DNA of 64,000 nucleotides, taken from Halopseudomonas laoshanensis (GTDB lineage Bacteria > Pseudomonadota > Gammaproteobacteria > Pseudomonadales > Pseudomonadaceae). The translations under genes and the position numbers were made by a program. How positions within the stretch are numbered: position 1 is the stretch's first letter; each line of letters begins with the position of its first letter. The notes beneath the pieces are model-generated. The model saw only the letters and a list, made by a program, of their open reading frames with translations. It did no database searches and was not told the DNA's origin. Shown here piece after piece: positions 9,676 to 18,226 of the stretch. The stretch lies in assembly GCF_008365385.1 (NCBI RefSeq), contig NZ_QOVF01000006.1:62001-126000 (forward strand), read 5' to 3'.

Positions 9676-10485
9676 ATGTTCAAGTATCCTTTTCTAGCTG
9701 TGTTGCTGGGATGTCTGCTCGCGTCTTGGGTCCAGGCAGATACTGCGCCTGAAAAGCGGGCAGACTGGGCTGCAGTGTTCGAAAAATTCGAGGCTACGGG
9801 GACCATTGTGGTAGCCGATCAGCGTCGGGGCTTTGGCCAGATCTGGGTGGTTGACCCTGAGCGTGCTGAGCGGCGTTATTCGCCGGCCTCCACCTTCAAG
9901 ATCCCCCATGCGCTAATGGCGCTGGATGCCGGCCTGGTACGCGATGAGTTTCATGTGTTCCCCTGGGACGGCGTGGAGCGCAGCTTTGCACCACACAATC
10001 AGGATCAGGATCTGCGCTCCTCAATGCGTAACTCTGCGGTCTGGGTGTATGAGCAGTTCGCGGCCAAGCTGGGTGAGGGGCAGGCGCGCAACTATCTGGA
10101 GCGCATCGATTACGGCAATGCCGATCCGCGCGTCGACAGCGGCCCCTACTGGATTGATGGCGAACTGGCGATTTCCGCTTATGAACAGGTGCTGTTCCTG
10201 CAGAAGCTCTATCGCAATCAATTACCCTTCGAGATGCAACACCAGCGGCTGGTCAAGGATGTGATGATAAACCAGGCCGGCCCGGATTGGATCTTGCGTG
10301 CCAAAACCGGCTGGCAAGGAAAACACGGCTGGTGGGTCGGCTGGGTTGAGTGGCCGACCGGCCCGGTGTTCTTTGCGTTGAATATCGATACGCCCCATCG
10401 TCTGGACGATCTGTACAAGCGCGAGGCCATTACCCGTGAAATATTGACCTCGATAGAAGCCCTGCCGGGAGAGGCGAATGACTGA
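9676..10485 (+). CDS. blaOXA: Class D beta-lactamase, OXA-2-like
   Basis: This 269-residue secreted serine beta-lactamase has a signal peptide ending near WVQA-DT. All class D motifs are present: S72-T-F-K75 (active serine and the lysine that is carbamylated in the family), S120-A-V122, Y146-G-N148 and K210-T-G212. Long stretches match my memory of the OXA-2 subgroup, for example YSPASTFKIPH, HNQDQDLRS, IDYGNADP, WILRAKTGW and GWWVGWVEWPTG. It differs clearly from the OXA-10, OXA-48 and OXA-50 patterns. The start at 9676 has AGAGG upstream. There is no integrase, attC site or insertion sequence nearby, and the 3' end overlaps the next gene by 8 bases, which suggests long residence. The spectrum of hydrolysis cannot be read from sequence. 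Confidence 0.95.
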   Translation: MFKYPFLAVLLGCLLASWVQADTAPEKRADWAAVFEKFEATGTIVVADQRRGFGQIWVVDPERAERRYSPASTFKIPHALMALDAGLVRDEFHVFPWDGVERSFAPHNQDQDLRSSMRNSAVWVYEQFAAKLGEGQARNYLERIDYGNADPRVDSGPYWIDGELAISAYEQVLFLQKLYRNQLPFEMQHQRLVKDVMINQAGPDWILRAKTGWQGKHGWWVGWVEWPTGPVFFALNIDTPHRLDDLYKREAITREILTSIEALPGEAND

Positions 10486-11812
10486 AACGCCAATGGCCCC
10501 CAAGCGCGAGATCTTCGGCTGGGCCATGTTCGACTTCGCCAATCAGGGCTATACGCTGCTGATCATTACCGTGATTTACGGTGATCTGTTCACCCGGGTA
10601 ATTGTCGGCGATGCGCCGGATTATCGCCTGGGCAATCTGCTCTGGAGCCTGGCGCTGGCGGTGAGTTATCTGCTGGTCGTGGTGGCGAACCCGCTGTGCG
10701 GTGCGATCATGGATTACACCGGCAGCCGTAAACGCTTTCTGTTTGCCAGCTACCTGCTGACGGTGATCACCACCGCGCTGCTGTATATCATTGAGCCTGG
10801 CTGGCTGACGCTCGCCGTGCTGCTGATCATCCTGTCCAATTTTGCCTATTCCATAGGCGAGGGCTTTATCGCCAGCTTCCTGCCTGATCTGGGGCCGCGC
10901 AAGGCGCTGGGCTGGATCTCGGGGCTGGGCTGGGGGTTGGGCTATATCGGCGGGCTGGTTGCGGCGATCTTTGCCTTGCTGTTTCTCGGTGAGGTGTCTG
11001 CGGACAACTACGACACCGTGCGCTGGGTCGGTCCCTTTGCCGGCGCGTTCTTCCTGATTGCGGCGATTCCCACCTTTCTGTGGCTGAAGGAGCGCGGCGC
11101 GCCACGTCCGGCGCCCACCGGCGAAAGCCTATTGAGCATCGGCGTACGCCGGGTACTGACGACCTGGCGCGAGGTCCAGTATTTTCGGGACCTGCGCTAT
11201 TTGCTGGTGTCAGTGTTCTTCGCCATGGCCGGTGTGTACATCATCATCGCCTTCTCGTTTATCTACGGCGCCCAAGTGATCGGCTGGGATGAAGATGTGC
11301 GCGTTTACATGTTCATCATCGTACAGATTACCGCAGCCCTGGGCGCGGTCGGGTTTGGCTGGCTGCAAAGCCATATCGGCGCCCGTACCACCTACCTGAT
11401 TACGCTGGCGCTGTGGCTGGTGGCGATCATGGCCATCTGGCAGACGCCGGCTCTGACCGTCCTCATCGGTAACTGGTTCGGTGTGTTCTGGGAGGCGCAG
11501 TATGTATTCCTGATCGCGGGGGTGCTGGCTGGGGCGAGTCTGGGCTCGTCGCAATCGGCCACCCGCGCGCTGGTCGGCGTGCTGACGCCCAAGGGCAAGG
11601 CGGCGGAATTTTTCGGTCTGTGGGGTATGGCGTCCAAACTGGCTGCGGTATTCGGTATCTTCGGCCTGGGCATCATCCAGTGGGGCTTCGGCCTGGCAGA
11701 TGCCATTGTGTTCTGTCTGCTGCTGTTTGTGGTGGCTATCCTGTGCATATTGCCGATGCGTGAAGCCCGTGGCGCAGAGGCGGCGGAGCGCTGGCAGGAT
11801 GAAGCGGCCTGA
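10478..11812 (+). CDS. UMF1-family (Atg22-like) MFS transporter
   Basis: This 444-residue protein has about 12 transmembrane segments. It opens with the UMF1/Atg22 signature MFDFANQGYTLLIITVIYGDLF and later shows SIGEGFIASFLPDLGPRKALGWISGLGWGLGYIGGL. Vacuolar Atg22 exports amino acids in fungi; bacterial members have no firm substrate. The ATG lies inside the end of the beta-lactamase gene, so expression is probably coupled, though a functional link is not implied. Confidence 0.88.
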   Translation: MTETPMAPKREIFGWAMFDFANQGYTLLIITVIYGDLFTRVIVGDAPDYRLGNLLWSLALAVSYLLVVVANPLCGAIMDYTGSRKRFLFASYLLTVITTALLYIIEPGWLTLAVLLIILSNFAYSIGEGFIASFLPDLGPRKALGWISGLGWGLGYIGGLVAAIFALLFLGEVSADNYDTVRWVGPFAGAFFLIAAIPTFLWLKERGAPRPAPTGESLLSIGVRRVLTTWREVQYFRDLRYLLVSVFFAMAGVYIIIAFSFIYGAQVIGWDEDVRVYMFIIVQITAALGAVGFGWLQSHIGARTTYLITLALWLVAIMAIWQTPALTVLIGNWFGVFWEAQYVFLIAGVLAGASLGSSQSATRALVGVLTPKGKAAEFFGLWGMASKLAAVFGIFGLGIIQWGFGLADAIVFCLLLFVVAILCILPMREARGAEAAERWQDEAA

Positions 11813-11839
11813 GCGAGGCCGCTGGGTCTTGCTGTTTGC

Positions 11840-12751
11840 TCAGGCGGCAGGGTCTTCAGCCAGGGTGTTGATCAACTGATCGATGGTCGCACTCAGCACA
11901 TCGATCGGATTGCCCTCGCTCTCAGGCAGCAGGATCACGCTGCTGCCAGCAGCCGCAATGGCTGCGCCGAGCGCTGCGTCAGGCTCACGGTCCACCACCA
12001 CGCCGGCAACATCGTAGGCACTCAACTGAGTGCTGAGTTCAGCCAACTGCTCCGACGTCCAGTTGCCATCCTCAGGCACTGGAACCTGCACGACGTCCAG
12101 ATTCAGCCCGCTCAGCAGGTAGTCGTCGTCACTGGTCAGACTGACAACAGTGATGTTGTTCAACTGCGCCAATCGGCTTTCACTTTCCGCACTGAGTTGC
12201 AGCAAACGCTGCTTGAATAGCGCGAGATTAGTATCAATCTGCTGCTGATCTGCCGGCGCGAGTCGAGCCAGGTCAGCGGCCATGACATCAGCCATGCGTC
12301 CAAGGTTGTTGATGCTCAGCCAGGGTTGGCTGGCGAGCTGATCAGTAATCTCCGGCTGCAGCGCTATACCTGGCAGAGCCCGGTCGACGGGGCGAGCGCC
12401 ATCAATCTCGACAATGCGGATATTACTGCGCCGCGCCAGCGGATAAAGCGGGTCTTCCGGCCAGAGCGAGCGCAGCGTAATGGCTGCATCCGCTTGGCTG
12501 GCAGCCTTGTCCAGCCCCTTGGCACCGCGTCCGGAAAAATACGAGGGCTGCCGACTGGCTGGCAGACTCTCAGGTGCTGCGCGAATCAGCTCGACATCGC
12601 TATCCGCGAGCAGCATGGAGCCCAGACCATAAGTTACCGGCAAGGTCGCCAGTACCTGTATTCGATCGGCGTCATCCGCCGCCACTGCGGCGTTGAGCCA
12701 GGCAGCGGCAAGCAGCGCGATAGCCGGGCGACAGACAATAGATTTATTCAT
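11840..12751 (-). CDS. fpvF: Periplasmic metal/siderophore-binding protein, FpvF-like
   Basis: This 303-residue exported protein (signal peptide AIALLAAAWLNAAVAA) has the fold pattern of cluster A-I metal-binding proteins but diverges from ZnuA: the usual His ligands and the His-rich loop are missing. It is the last gene of an eight-gene operon whose order matches P. aeruginosa fpvGHJKCDEF. There FpvC and FpvF are two periplasmic proteins that bind ferripyoverdine and receive iron. The start overlaps the fpvE stop by four bases. The name rests mainly on gene order. Confidence 0.75.
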   Translation of the reverse strand: MNKSIVCRPAIALLAAAWLNAAVAADDADRIQVLATLPVTYGLGSMLLADSDVELIRAAPESLPASRQPSYFSGRGAKGLDKAASQADAAITLRSLWPEDPLYPLARRSNIRIVEIDGARPVDRALPGIALQPEITDQLASQPWLSINNLGRMADVMAADLARLAPADQQQIDTNLALFKQRLLQLSAESESRLAQLNNITVVSLTSDDDYLLSGLNLDVVQVPVPEDGNWTSEQLAELSTQLSAYDVAGVVVDREPDAALGAAIAAAGSSVILLPESEGNPIDVLSATIDQLINTLAEDPAA

Positions 12752-13647
12752 CCAATATTACCTTTGAGGCTGGGCAGCGTTCCGCGGGCGATAGCCGCGA
12801 GCGCGAAAATGATACCGGCAGTGATGATAATGGCAGCACCGGACGGGATCGGCAGATCCAGGGCGATGGGCACAAAAATGCCGGCCAGGGTGCTGAAGGT
12901 AGCGATCAGTACGGATAACCAGAAAAAGCCCTTGAGTGACTGGCTTAATAGCCGCGCTGCGGCAGCCGGAATCACCAGCAGTGCGCCAACCAGAATCGCG
13001 CCAATCACCTTGACTGCGGCGACGGTCACCATCGACACCAGAATCACGAACAGGTAATCCAGCGCACGCACGCGGATGCCGCGCACACTGGCCAGCTGTG
13101 GATTGAAACTGGCGAGCATGATCTGGTTGTACATCGGCAAGGCCAGGCCCATGACCAGCAGCGACACCACCGCAAGTACCGCCAGGTCCTGGCCATTGAC
13201 CGTCAATACCGAGCCGAACAGCACGTTCTCGAGAATGTGGATATTGATGCGGCCGGCGAGAATCAGCAGCAAGCTGGCGCCGACTGCCAGGGATACGGAA
13301 AGAAACACCCCAATCAGCGTATCCGGCGCCAACCCGGTGCGGTTGCGTAGATAGTTGAGCAGAATGCCGAACAGCAGGCAGTAGCCGAACAGGCTGCCAT
13401 AGGGGCCGGTATAGGGCTCGCCAAGCAGAATGCCGATGGCCACCCCGGTCAGCGCAGCATGCCCCACCGCCTCGGAAAAGAACGCAAAGCGTTTGACCAC
13501 CACCAGCGTACCCAGGCCGCCCAGCACCGGGCCGATAAGCAAGCCGGCCAGCAGCGCATTGACAATAAAGCCATAGGCCAGGGCTTCGGGCAGATAACCC
13601 GCGCTGCTCCAGGCCTGAATGGTTTCGCGCAGAGCTTCAAAACTCAT
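12748..13647 (-). CDS. fpvE: ABC permease, FpvE-like (ZnuB/MntB family)
   Basis: This 299-residue permease of the ABC-3 metal transporter family has about eight hydrophobic segments. Typical motifs are GPVLGGLGTLVVVKRFAFFS-E-A-GHAALTG and VKVIGAILVGALLVIPAAAARLL. It forms the inner-membrane channel with the FpvD-like ATPase. I chose the ATG at 13647, which overlaps the fpvD stop as ATGA. A longer frame to 13701 would overlap fpvD far more. Confidence 0.88.
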   Translation of the reverse strand: MSFEALRETIQAWSSAGYLPEALAYGFIVNALLAGLLIGPVLGGLGTLVVVKRFAFFSEAVGHAALTGVAIGILLGEPYTGPYGSLFGYCLLFGILLNYLRNRTGLAPDTLIGVFLSVSLAVGASLLLILAGRINIHILENVLFGSVLTVNGQDLAVLAVVSLLVMGLALPMYNQIMLASFNPQLASVRGIRVRALDYLFVILVSMVTVAAVKVIGAILVGALLVIPAAAARLLSQSLKGFFWLSVLIATFSTLAGIFVPIALDLPIPSGAAIIITAGIIFALAAIARGTLPSLKGNIG

Positions 13648-14414
13648 CGTTGAGCCTCCACGGCGCGCGCCGGATGACTGGAAAACAGTTTCAGCACGCA
13701 TTCGGGGTCGAGCAATTGTTGCGGATCGCCGTCAAACTGCACACTGCGATTGAGCCCGGTGACGCGGTCCGCCAGGCGGCTGACGGCCTGCAGATCGTGC
13801 TCCACCCAGAGCACGGTAGTGCCGGCGCGGCGCCAGTCGGCGAGCAGTTGTTCGAAGACTTGCACACCCGGCTCATCCAATGCCGACATGGGTTCGTCGA
13901 GTACCAGTAATTGAGCTTCAGGCACCAGGCCTTGGGCCAGCAACACCCGTTGACGCTCGCCGCCGGACAGCGCGCCCATACGACGTTTGCGCTTGTCGAG
14001 CAAGCCTACGCGGCTCAGGGCCTGTTCAATCGCCGGTTTGTGGTTGGCTGACAGCCCCATAAAGGCGGGCTTGCGTTGGCACATCGCGGCCATGAAATCG
14101 TCCACGGTAATCGGCAGGCCACGATCAAACTCCATGGCCTGGGGCACGTAACCAATAGTGCCGGGGCTGGCTGGCCAGTGCAGGCTGAGTTCGCCGCGGT
14201 GGGGCATCTGGCCGAGAAGGGTCTTGATCAACGAGCTTTTGCCGCCACCATTGGGTCCGACCAGTGCGTGAATGCTGCCGGCGGTGACCTGAAAACTGAC
14301 CTGCTCGAGAATTCGCGTGCGCCCGAGGTCGAGATCGACAGCATTGAAGTGAATCGCCGGGCCGCGAATATCCCCGTGCACCGCGCCTACGGGCAGAGGC
14401 TCGCATGCGGTCAT
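13644..14414 (-). CDS. fpvD: ABC ATPase, FpvD-like
   Basis: This 256-residue ATPase has Walker A GPNGGGKSS, signature LSGGERQRVLLAQ, Walker B LLVLDEPMSALDEP and the WVEHDL H-loop. It belongs to the zinc/manganese-type (ZnuC) group, as FpvD does. It is translationally coupled to both neighbours by four-base overlaps. Confidence 0.9.
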   Translation of the reverse strand: MTACEPLPVGAVHGDIRGPAIHFNAVDLDLGRTRILEQVSFQVTAGSIHALVGPNGGGKSSLIKTLLGQMPHRGELSLHWPASPGTIGYVPQAMEFDRGLPITVDDFMAAMCQRKPAFMGLSANHKPAIEQALSRVGLLDKRKRRMGALSGGERQRVLLAQGLVPEAQLLVLDEPMSALDEPGVQVFEQLLADWRRAGTTVLWVEHDLQAVSRLADRVTGLNRSVQFDGDPQQLLDPECVLKLFSSHPARAVEAQR

Positions 14415-15340
14415 GGATTATTGTCCTGAATGGCGCGCACCACGGTATCCAGGTTTTTGGCCATTTCTTCTTCGTATTTCCGCGTTTCGTATTCCCCATA
14501 GGAAATATGCGTCAGCGCATAGAGCTTCACGCCGGACTCACGCTGGATGGTGTCGACATAGCTTGAGGGAAAATCCATTTCAGAGAAAATCACCTGCACG
14601 TCCAGATCAGTCAGTTGATCGATGGTCTTTTTCAGCTGGCTGGGGCTGGGCTCTATGCCGTGGGCCGGCTCGACCACCGCAGTGACTTCCAGGCCGAACT
14701 CGCGCAACAGGTAATCGTAGGCGCCGTGAATGGTGGCAACGCGCAGCTCAGCGCCCTTGTTCTGGCTCAATTTGGTCAGCGCTTCGGCGCGCAGGGTTCG
14801 CAGATGTTTGCCATAGGCGCGGGCGTTCTGGCTATAGGCTCGGGCGTTGGCCGGGTCGAGTTTGCCCAGTTCACGGGCAATGGTATTGATTTGCGTAATT
14901 GACGCGCTGATCGACAGGAAGGTGTGCGGATTGACCACCTTGCCCGCGCCGCGCGCGGCCATGCCGGTGGCCGAGAGCAGCGGCACATTGGCGTTGGCCT
15001 CAATCAACGGGATGTCCGGCTTCTCACTGGCAGCAATCATGCGGTCGGCAAAATCATCATGGCCGACGCCATTGAGTACGATCACATCAAGCTCGCCAAT
15101 CCGCTTGATATCTTCCGCGCGAGGCTCGTACGCATGCGGATTGAATCCTGCGGGAATCAGCGGGACCACATCCGCCAGATCACCGACGATATTGCTGACA
15201 AAACTGTAATAGGGGTGCAGCGTTATGCCTATTCGCAAACGTTGCGGATCGGCAGCATGGGCAAAGGAGGAGAGGGTGGTGGTGCTTAACGTGACTAGTA
15301 GACAAAGCAGCAGCCGACGTAAGGGGCGCGGAAAAGACAT
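14411..15340 (-). CDS. fpvC: Periplasmic metal/siderophore-binding protein, FpvC-like
   Basis: This cluster A-I substrate-binding protein is about 309 residues long, with signal peptide LLLCLLVTLSTTTLSSFAHAA. Conserved ZnuA/MntC-like blocks include GITLHPYYSFVSNIVGD, IPAGFNPHAYEPRAEDIKRI, LNGVGHDDFADRMI and VVNPHTFLS, with His residues at the ligand positions, unlike the FpvF-like partner. In P. aeruginosa FpvC is reported to bind iron after siderophore reduction. The ATG at 15340 was preferred over 15424 because it sits directly before the signal peptide and outside fpvK. Confidence 0.85.
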   Translation of the reverse strand: MSFPRPLRRLLLCLLVTLSTTTLSSFAHAADPQRLRIGITLHPYYSFVSNIVGDLADVVPLIPAGFNPHAYEPRAEDIKRIGELDVIVLNGVGHDDFADRMIAASEKPDIPLIEANANVPLLSATGMAARGAGKVVNPHTFLSISASITQINTIARELGKLDPANARAYSQNARAYGKHLRTLRAEALTKLSQNKGAELRVATIHGAYDYLLREFGLEVTAVVEPAHGIEPSPSQLKKTIDQLTDLDVQVIFSEMDFPSSYVDTIQRESGVKLYALTHISYGEYETRKYEEEMAKNLDTVVRAIQDNNP

Positions 15341-15356
15341 AGTTAGGGAGTCCAGT

Positions 15357-15923
15357 TCAGTGGCGATGTTGGCGGGTGACGCCAGCATCGAAATGGGCAA
15401 CGACTTGCCGCCAGCCTGAGGCAATCAAATGCTCGGTGGTCAAGGTAGTGGGCAAAGTAACGTCGTCATCACGGGTCAGCCATATCTCGGCGTCGCTAGT
15501 CTGCGGCCAAAGCAGGAAGGTGCCGGCAATATCCTGCGCCTGGCTTTGGCCCAGATAGAAGGTTTCCGCTCCGAGTTGCAAACGTTGCCACTGGTGACTG
15601 CCCCGGTTGCTGGCACTGGCATCATCCATAAACGGCGGGAAACCCTCGTCGGCCAGTTCGGTGGGGCTGGGCAGTTGGCCCTGTTCGCTCAGGTACCACT
15701 GCATCTCCTCGAAGGCCACACCCAGGTCGGTATGCACGCCCTGTTCGGCTGCGGTCAGATCCATCCGCGCGTCCAGTTGGTAATCGGCAATGTCACTTTC
15801 AATATCGGCCTTGGCATGCGAGAGCACCACAGCGCTGGCCCCCAACAGGATCAGCAAGCACAGCGCCAGTACCCAGAGCGTCTCATGCCCAGCGCCGGCA
15901 GGGCGTATTACCTGAGCGGTCAT
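15357..15923 (-). CDS. fpvK: FpvK-like membrane-anchored protein (DUF6162 type)
   Basis: This 188-residue protein has a single N-terminal transmembrane helix (LWVLALCLLILLGASAVVL) and an acidic periplasmic domain rich in Trp and Gln. It sits between the FpvJ-like and FpvC-like genes, as fpvK does in P. aeruginosa. Its job in iron release from siderophore is not biochemically defined. It overlaps the upstream gene by four bases. Confidence 0.72.
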   Translation of the reverse strand: MTAQVIRPAGAGHETLWVLALCLLILLGASAVVLSHAKADIESDIADYQLDARMDLTAAEQGVHTDLGVAFEEMQWYLSEQGQLPSPTELADEGFPPFMDDASASNRGSHQWQRLQLGAETFYLGQSQAQDIAGTFLLWPQTSDAEIWLTRDDDVTLPTTLTTEHLIASGWRQVVAHFDAGVTRQHRH

Positions 15924-16240
15924 AGGCCGGAAATATCCGTGTGGTCGACTTCAACCACGTGCCCAGGGCCGGCGTCGAACAGAATGTAGAACTCGCCATC
16001 CGGGCGCTTGAAGCTGAACCGCGAGTCGTCTTCCAGTTTGCCGGGTACCAGCACCTCTTCGTCGTAACTGATTACATCCAGGGTAACCCCAGGCGCGCCG
16101 CTACCATCGGAGAAGCCGCCAGTGCAGACGATTTCATCCTCACTGCCGGGTTCGCACTGGCAGATCGGATTGTGCGCCAAAGCCAGAGGCGACAAGGCCA
16201 TGCCGAGCAGCATGAGCAGGCGTTGATTGATCGTTTTCAT
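15920..16240 (-). CDS. fpvJ: FpvJ-like small periplasmic protein
   Basis: This 106-residue exported protein has signal peptide MKTINQRLLMLLGMALSPLALA followed by a Cys-containing segment, HNPICQCEPGSEDEIVCTGG. The three cysteines may bind metal or form a disulfide. The remainder is a beta-rich carboxypeptidase-regulatory-like sequence (GVTLDVISYDEEVLV). Position in the operon corresponds to fpvJ. It shares one base with the upstream gene. Confidence 0.72.
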   Translation of the reverse strand: MKTINQRLLMLLGMALSPLALAHNPICQCEPGSEDEIVCTGGFSDGSGAPGVTLDVISYDEEVLVPGKLEDDSRFSFKRPDGEFYILFDAGPGHVVEVDHTDISGL

Positions 16241-16782
16241 CAGAGCGTATCTCCTGTTTTCTCTAGCCAGGCCAAAGTGACTGGCGAAGCAGTAGCGAGG
16301 TCTAGGGGAGCCTGGTGGACGCTACCGTCCCAGCCCTCCATGGTGATCCATAATTGCGCATCGGTCGGCGTGTCTTCGGGTACCGGCAGGCTGGCACCCA
16401 TGCGATAAGGCGTGCCGAAGAACAGCGCTCCGGCGGCGCGCAGGCTGCGCGGCTTGCCCACGCGCAGGTAAGTCGCCTTGACCTGGCTGATGCATTCCTC
16501 GCACAGCGCGGCGTTGAAGGCTTTCATATAGCCCGCCGGGCCTTCCAGATGCGGGGGGAGTTCGCGAAATTCCGCCAGGCGTAGACTCCACGGGCCGACC
16601 TGCACCTCACCGATTTCCCGCTCGCCCAAGCCACTTTCGCCGCGAAACAGGGCGACGTCCTGAAAGTACTTGGGCATAAAGCCCAGCGGTATCAGCACCA
16701 ACAGGATGTTGATATGAAACCGCCAGCGGCGCCAGAAAAGGCTCAGCTTCGAAGGTTGGGAGGACGAAACAGCGTTGCTCAT
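16240..16782 (-). CDS. fpvH: FpvH-like membrane-anchored protein
   Basis: This 180-residue protein has an N-terminal membrane helix (FHINILLVLIPLGFMPKYF) and a periplasmic domain carrying a CEECISQVKATYLRVG segment. Gene order places it at fpvH. In P. aeruginosa FpvG, FpvH, FpvJ and FpvK form an inner-membrane complex needed for efficient iron reduction and release from pyoverdine. The start overlaps the fpvG stop by four bases. Confidence 0.72.
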   Translation of the reverse strand: MSNAVSSSQPSKLSLFWRRWRFHINILLVLIPLGFMPKYFQDVALFRGESGLGEREIGEVQVGPWSLRLAEFRELPPHLEGPAGYMKAFNAALCEECISQVKATYLRVGKPRSLRAAGALFFGTPYRMGASLPVPEDTPTDAQLWITMEGWDGSVHQAPLDLATASPVTLAWLEKTGDTL

Positions 16783-17969
16783 GATTGATTCACCGGTGTG
16801 TGCTCAAGGCTGGAGGCGCTCTGGCGCGTCGGTTTGCGTTTGCTGACCACAGCAGCGGTGGCCTTGGCAGTGCGTTTGCTCCAGATCAGCAGGCCGCTGA
16901 GCACCATCATGCTCAGAATCAGGCCAAACACGAACCAGATGAGCTTGACCCACAGGCCGCCGAAATCGCCGGTATGCAACGGCCGCATGGACTCTGTTAC
17001 GAATTCCAATCCGCTGCGGTCACTGAGCAGGCGGACCTTATCCACATCGCCGGTGTACGGGTTGACCTCGACCGATTGGAACATCAACGGGTAGTTGCCG
17101 CGTCCGCTGATCGACACATGCCCGTAGGCGTAACCGGGCAGGCTCACCGAGCTGACATCCAATCCGGGAACGCGCTCCTTGGCAATCGCTACGGCCTGGT
17201 CCAGTCCGATGCGCGGAACTGCCTCTGCAGAAGCAGCCAGGGGCACTACATCGCGCGCAATCACCGGAGGAACGCCTTCGGTGGAGATGGAAATCTGATT
17301 GTCGAACAGCACCGCTTGCACCAGGAACCACATCCCCGTTATTGAAATAACGGCGATAAACCAGATCGACCAGATGCCGGAAAGACGATGGAAGTCGCCC
17401 CAGAAGATCCGTGCGCCCTGGTTAAAGCGTAATCTGGGCTTGAGAAAGCCCTTCCAGAAGCGCTTGTACACCACCAAACCTGTGATCAACGACACCAGCA
17501 TCGGCAAAGCCATGAACGAGACCAGATACCAGCCCCAGCTGAACCCGTTGGTAAAGGGCACCAGCCACCAGCCATGCAGCGCGCGAGTAAATTGGCGGAA
17601 GTCGAACTGTGGGCTGACGCCCTGGATGTCGCCAGTGTAGGGGTTGACGTAGAGCGTTGGTGAGCTGCCGTCCGGGTAGGTAGCCTGGACGTTCAAGGCA
17701 AAGTGGCCTTCATCCGGACGCCGGATTGAGCGCACGATGACCTCGGGCGCAGATTGGTCTATAGCGTCTATGATCTGCCCGTGGGTAAGGCGTTGGGCGT
17801 CGTCAGAAGGCTTGTTGGCGCGCACATCCGGGTTGGCCAGCCAGATGATTTCCTGGCTTACGGTGGCTAGCGTGCCGGTTACACAGATGATCAGCAGAAA
17901 GAACCAGACCGGCAATGCCAGCCAGCTGTGAACGAGAAACCAGGTGCGAGCCTGCGACTTCTTAGCCAT
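16779..17969 (-). CDS. fpvG: PepSY-domain ferri-siderophore reductase, FpvG-like
   Basis: This 396-residue PepSY_TM protein (PiuB/FpvG type) has four main membrane segments, beginning with WFLVHSWLALPVWFFLLIICVTGTLA. It carries periplasmic PepSY repeats (TYPDGSSPTLYVNPYTGDI and VEVNPYTGDVDKVRLL) and conserved membrane His positions (RALHGWWLVPF, FHRLSGIWSIWF). FpvG is the inner-membrane reductase that converts Fe(III) in the siderophore to Fe(II). I prefer the ATG at 17969; one at 18038 is in frame but begins only 12 bases from the Fur box. Confidence 0.85.
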   Translation of the reverse strand: MAKKSQARTWFLVHSWLALPVWFFLLIICVTGTLATVSQEIIWLANPDVRANKPSDDAQRLTHGQIIDAIDQSAPEVIVRSIRRPDEGHFALNVQATYPDGSSPTLYVNPYTGDIQGVSPQFDFRQFTRALHGWWLVPFTNGFSWGWYLVSFMALPMLVSLITGLVVYKRFWKGFLKPRLRFNQGARIFWGDFHRLSGIWSIWFIAVISITGMWFLVQAVLFDNQISISTEGVPPVIARDVVPLAASAEAVPRIGLDQAVAIAKERVPGLDVSSVSLPGYAYGHVSISGRGNYPLMFQSVEVNPYTGDVDKVRLLSDRSGLEFVTESMRPLHTGDFGGLWVKLIWFVFGLILSMMVLSGLLIWSKRTAKATAAVVSKRKPTRQSASSLEHTPVNQS

Positions 17970-18049
17970 GGGGTTGTAAACCAAGTGTTGAAAACGAAAA
18001 AGATGATCGAATGGCAGCGCCGGTAGAATACTCTGCATTCAAATCTTAA

Positions 18050-18093
18050 TAATAAAGATTATCATTCTAGATTGTAGTGAGGCGTTGAATCAA
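18050..18093 (-). promoter_or_regulatory. Fur-regulated promoter of the fpv-type operon
   Basis: On the minus strand TTGATT (18088-18093) and TAGAAT (18064-18069) are spaced by 18 bases. Overlapping and following the -10 is TGATAATCTTTATTA (18050-18064). It matches 12 of 14 specified positions of the 7-1-7 Fur box (TGATAAT-N-ATTATCA). Placement over the start region fits iron-dependent repression. Confidence 0.75.
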
Positions 18094-18226
18094 GCGGAAA
18101 CAACAAAAGTATTAGGCTAAGGGGGTGTTGAGAGCGGCGGACTAAAGCCCTGCCCGGCTTCTGCTGAGCAAGCAGACCGGGCTGGATGGAGCTGAGTTTG
18201 AAGTGGCTGGGGACCGTAACGCGGAG

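Noticed and set aside
9620-10485. Possible integron cassette boundaries around the OXA gene
   Set aside because: I looked for attC-like inverted core sites and for an integrase or transposase and saw none. The overlap with the next gene argues against a cassette.
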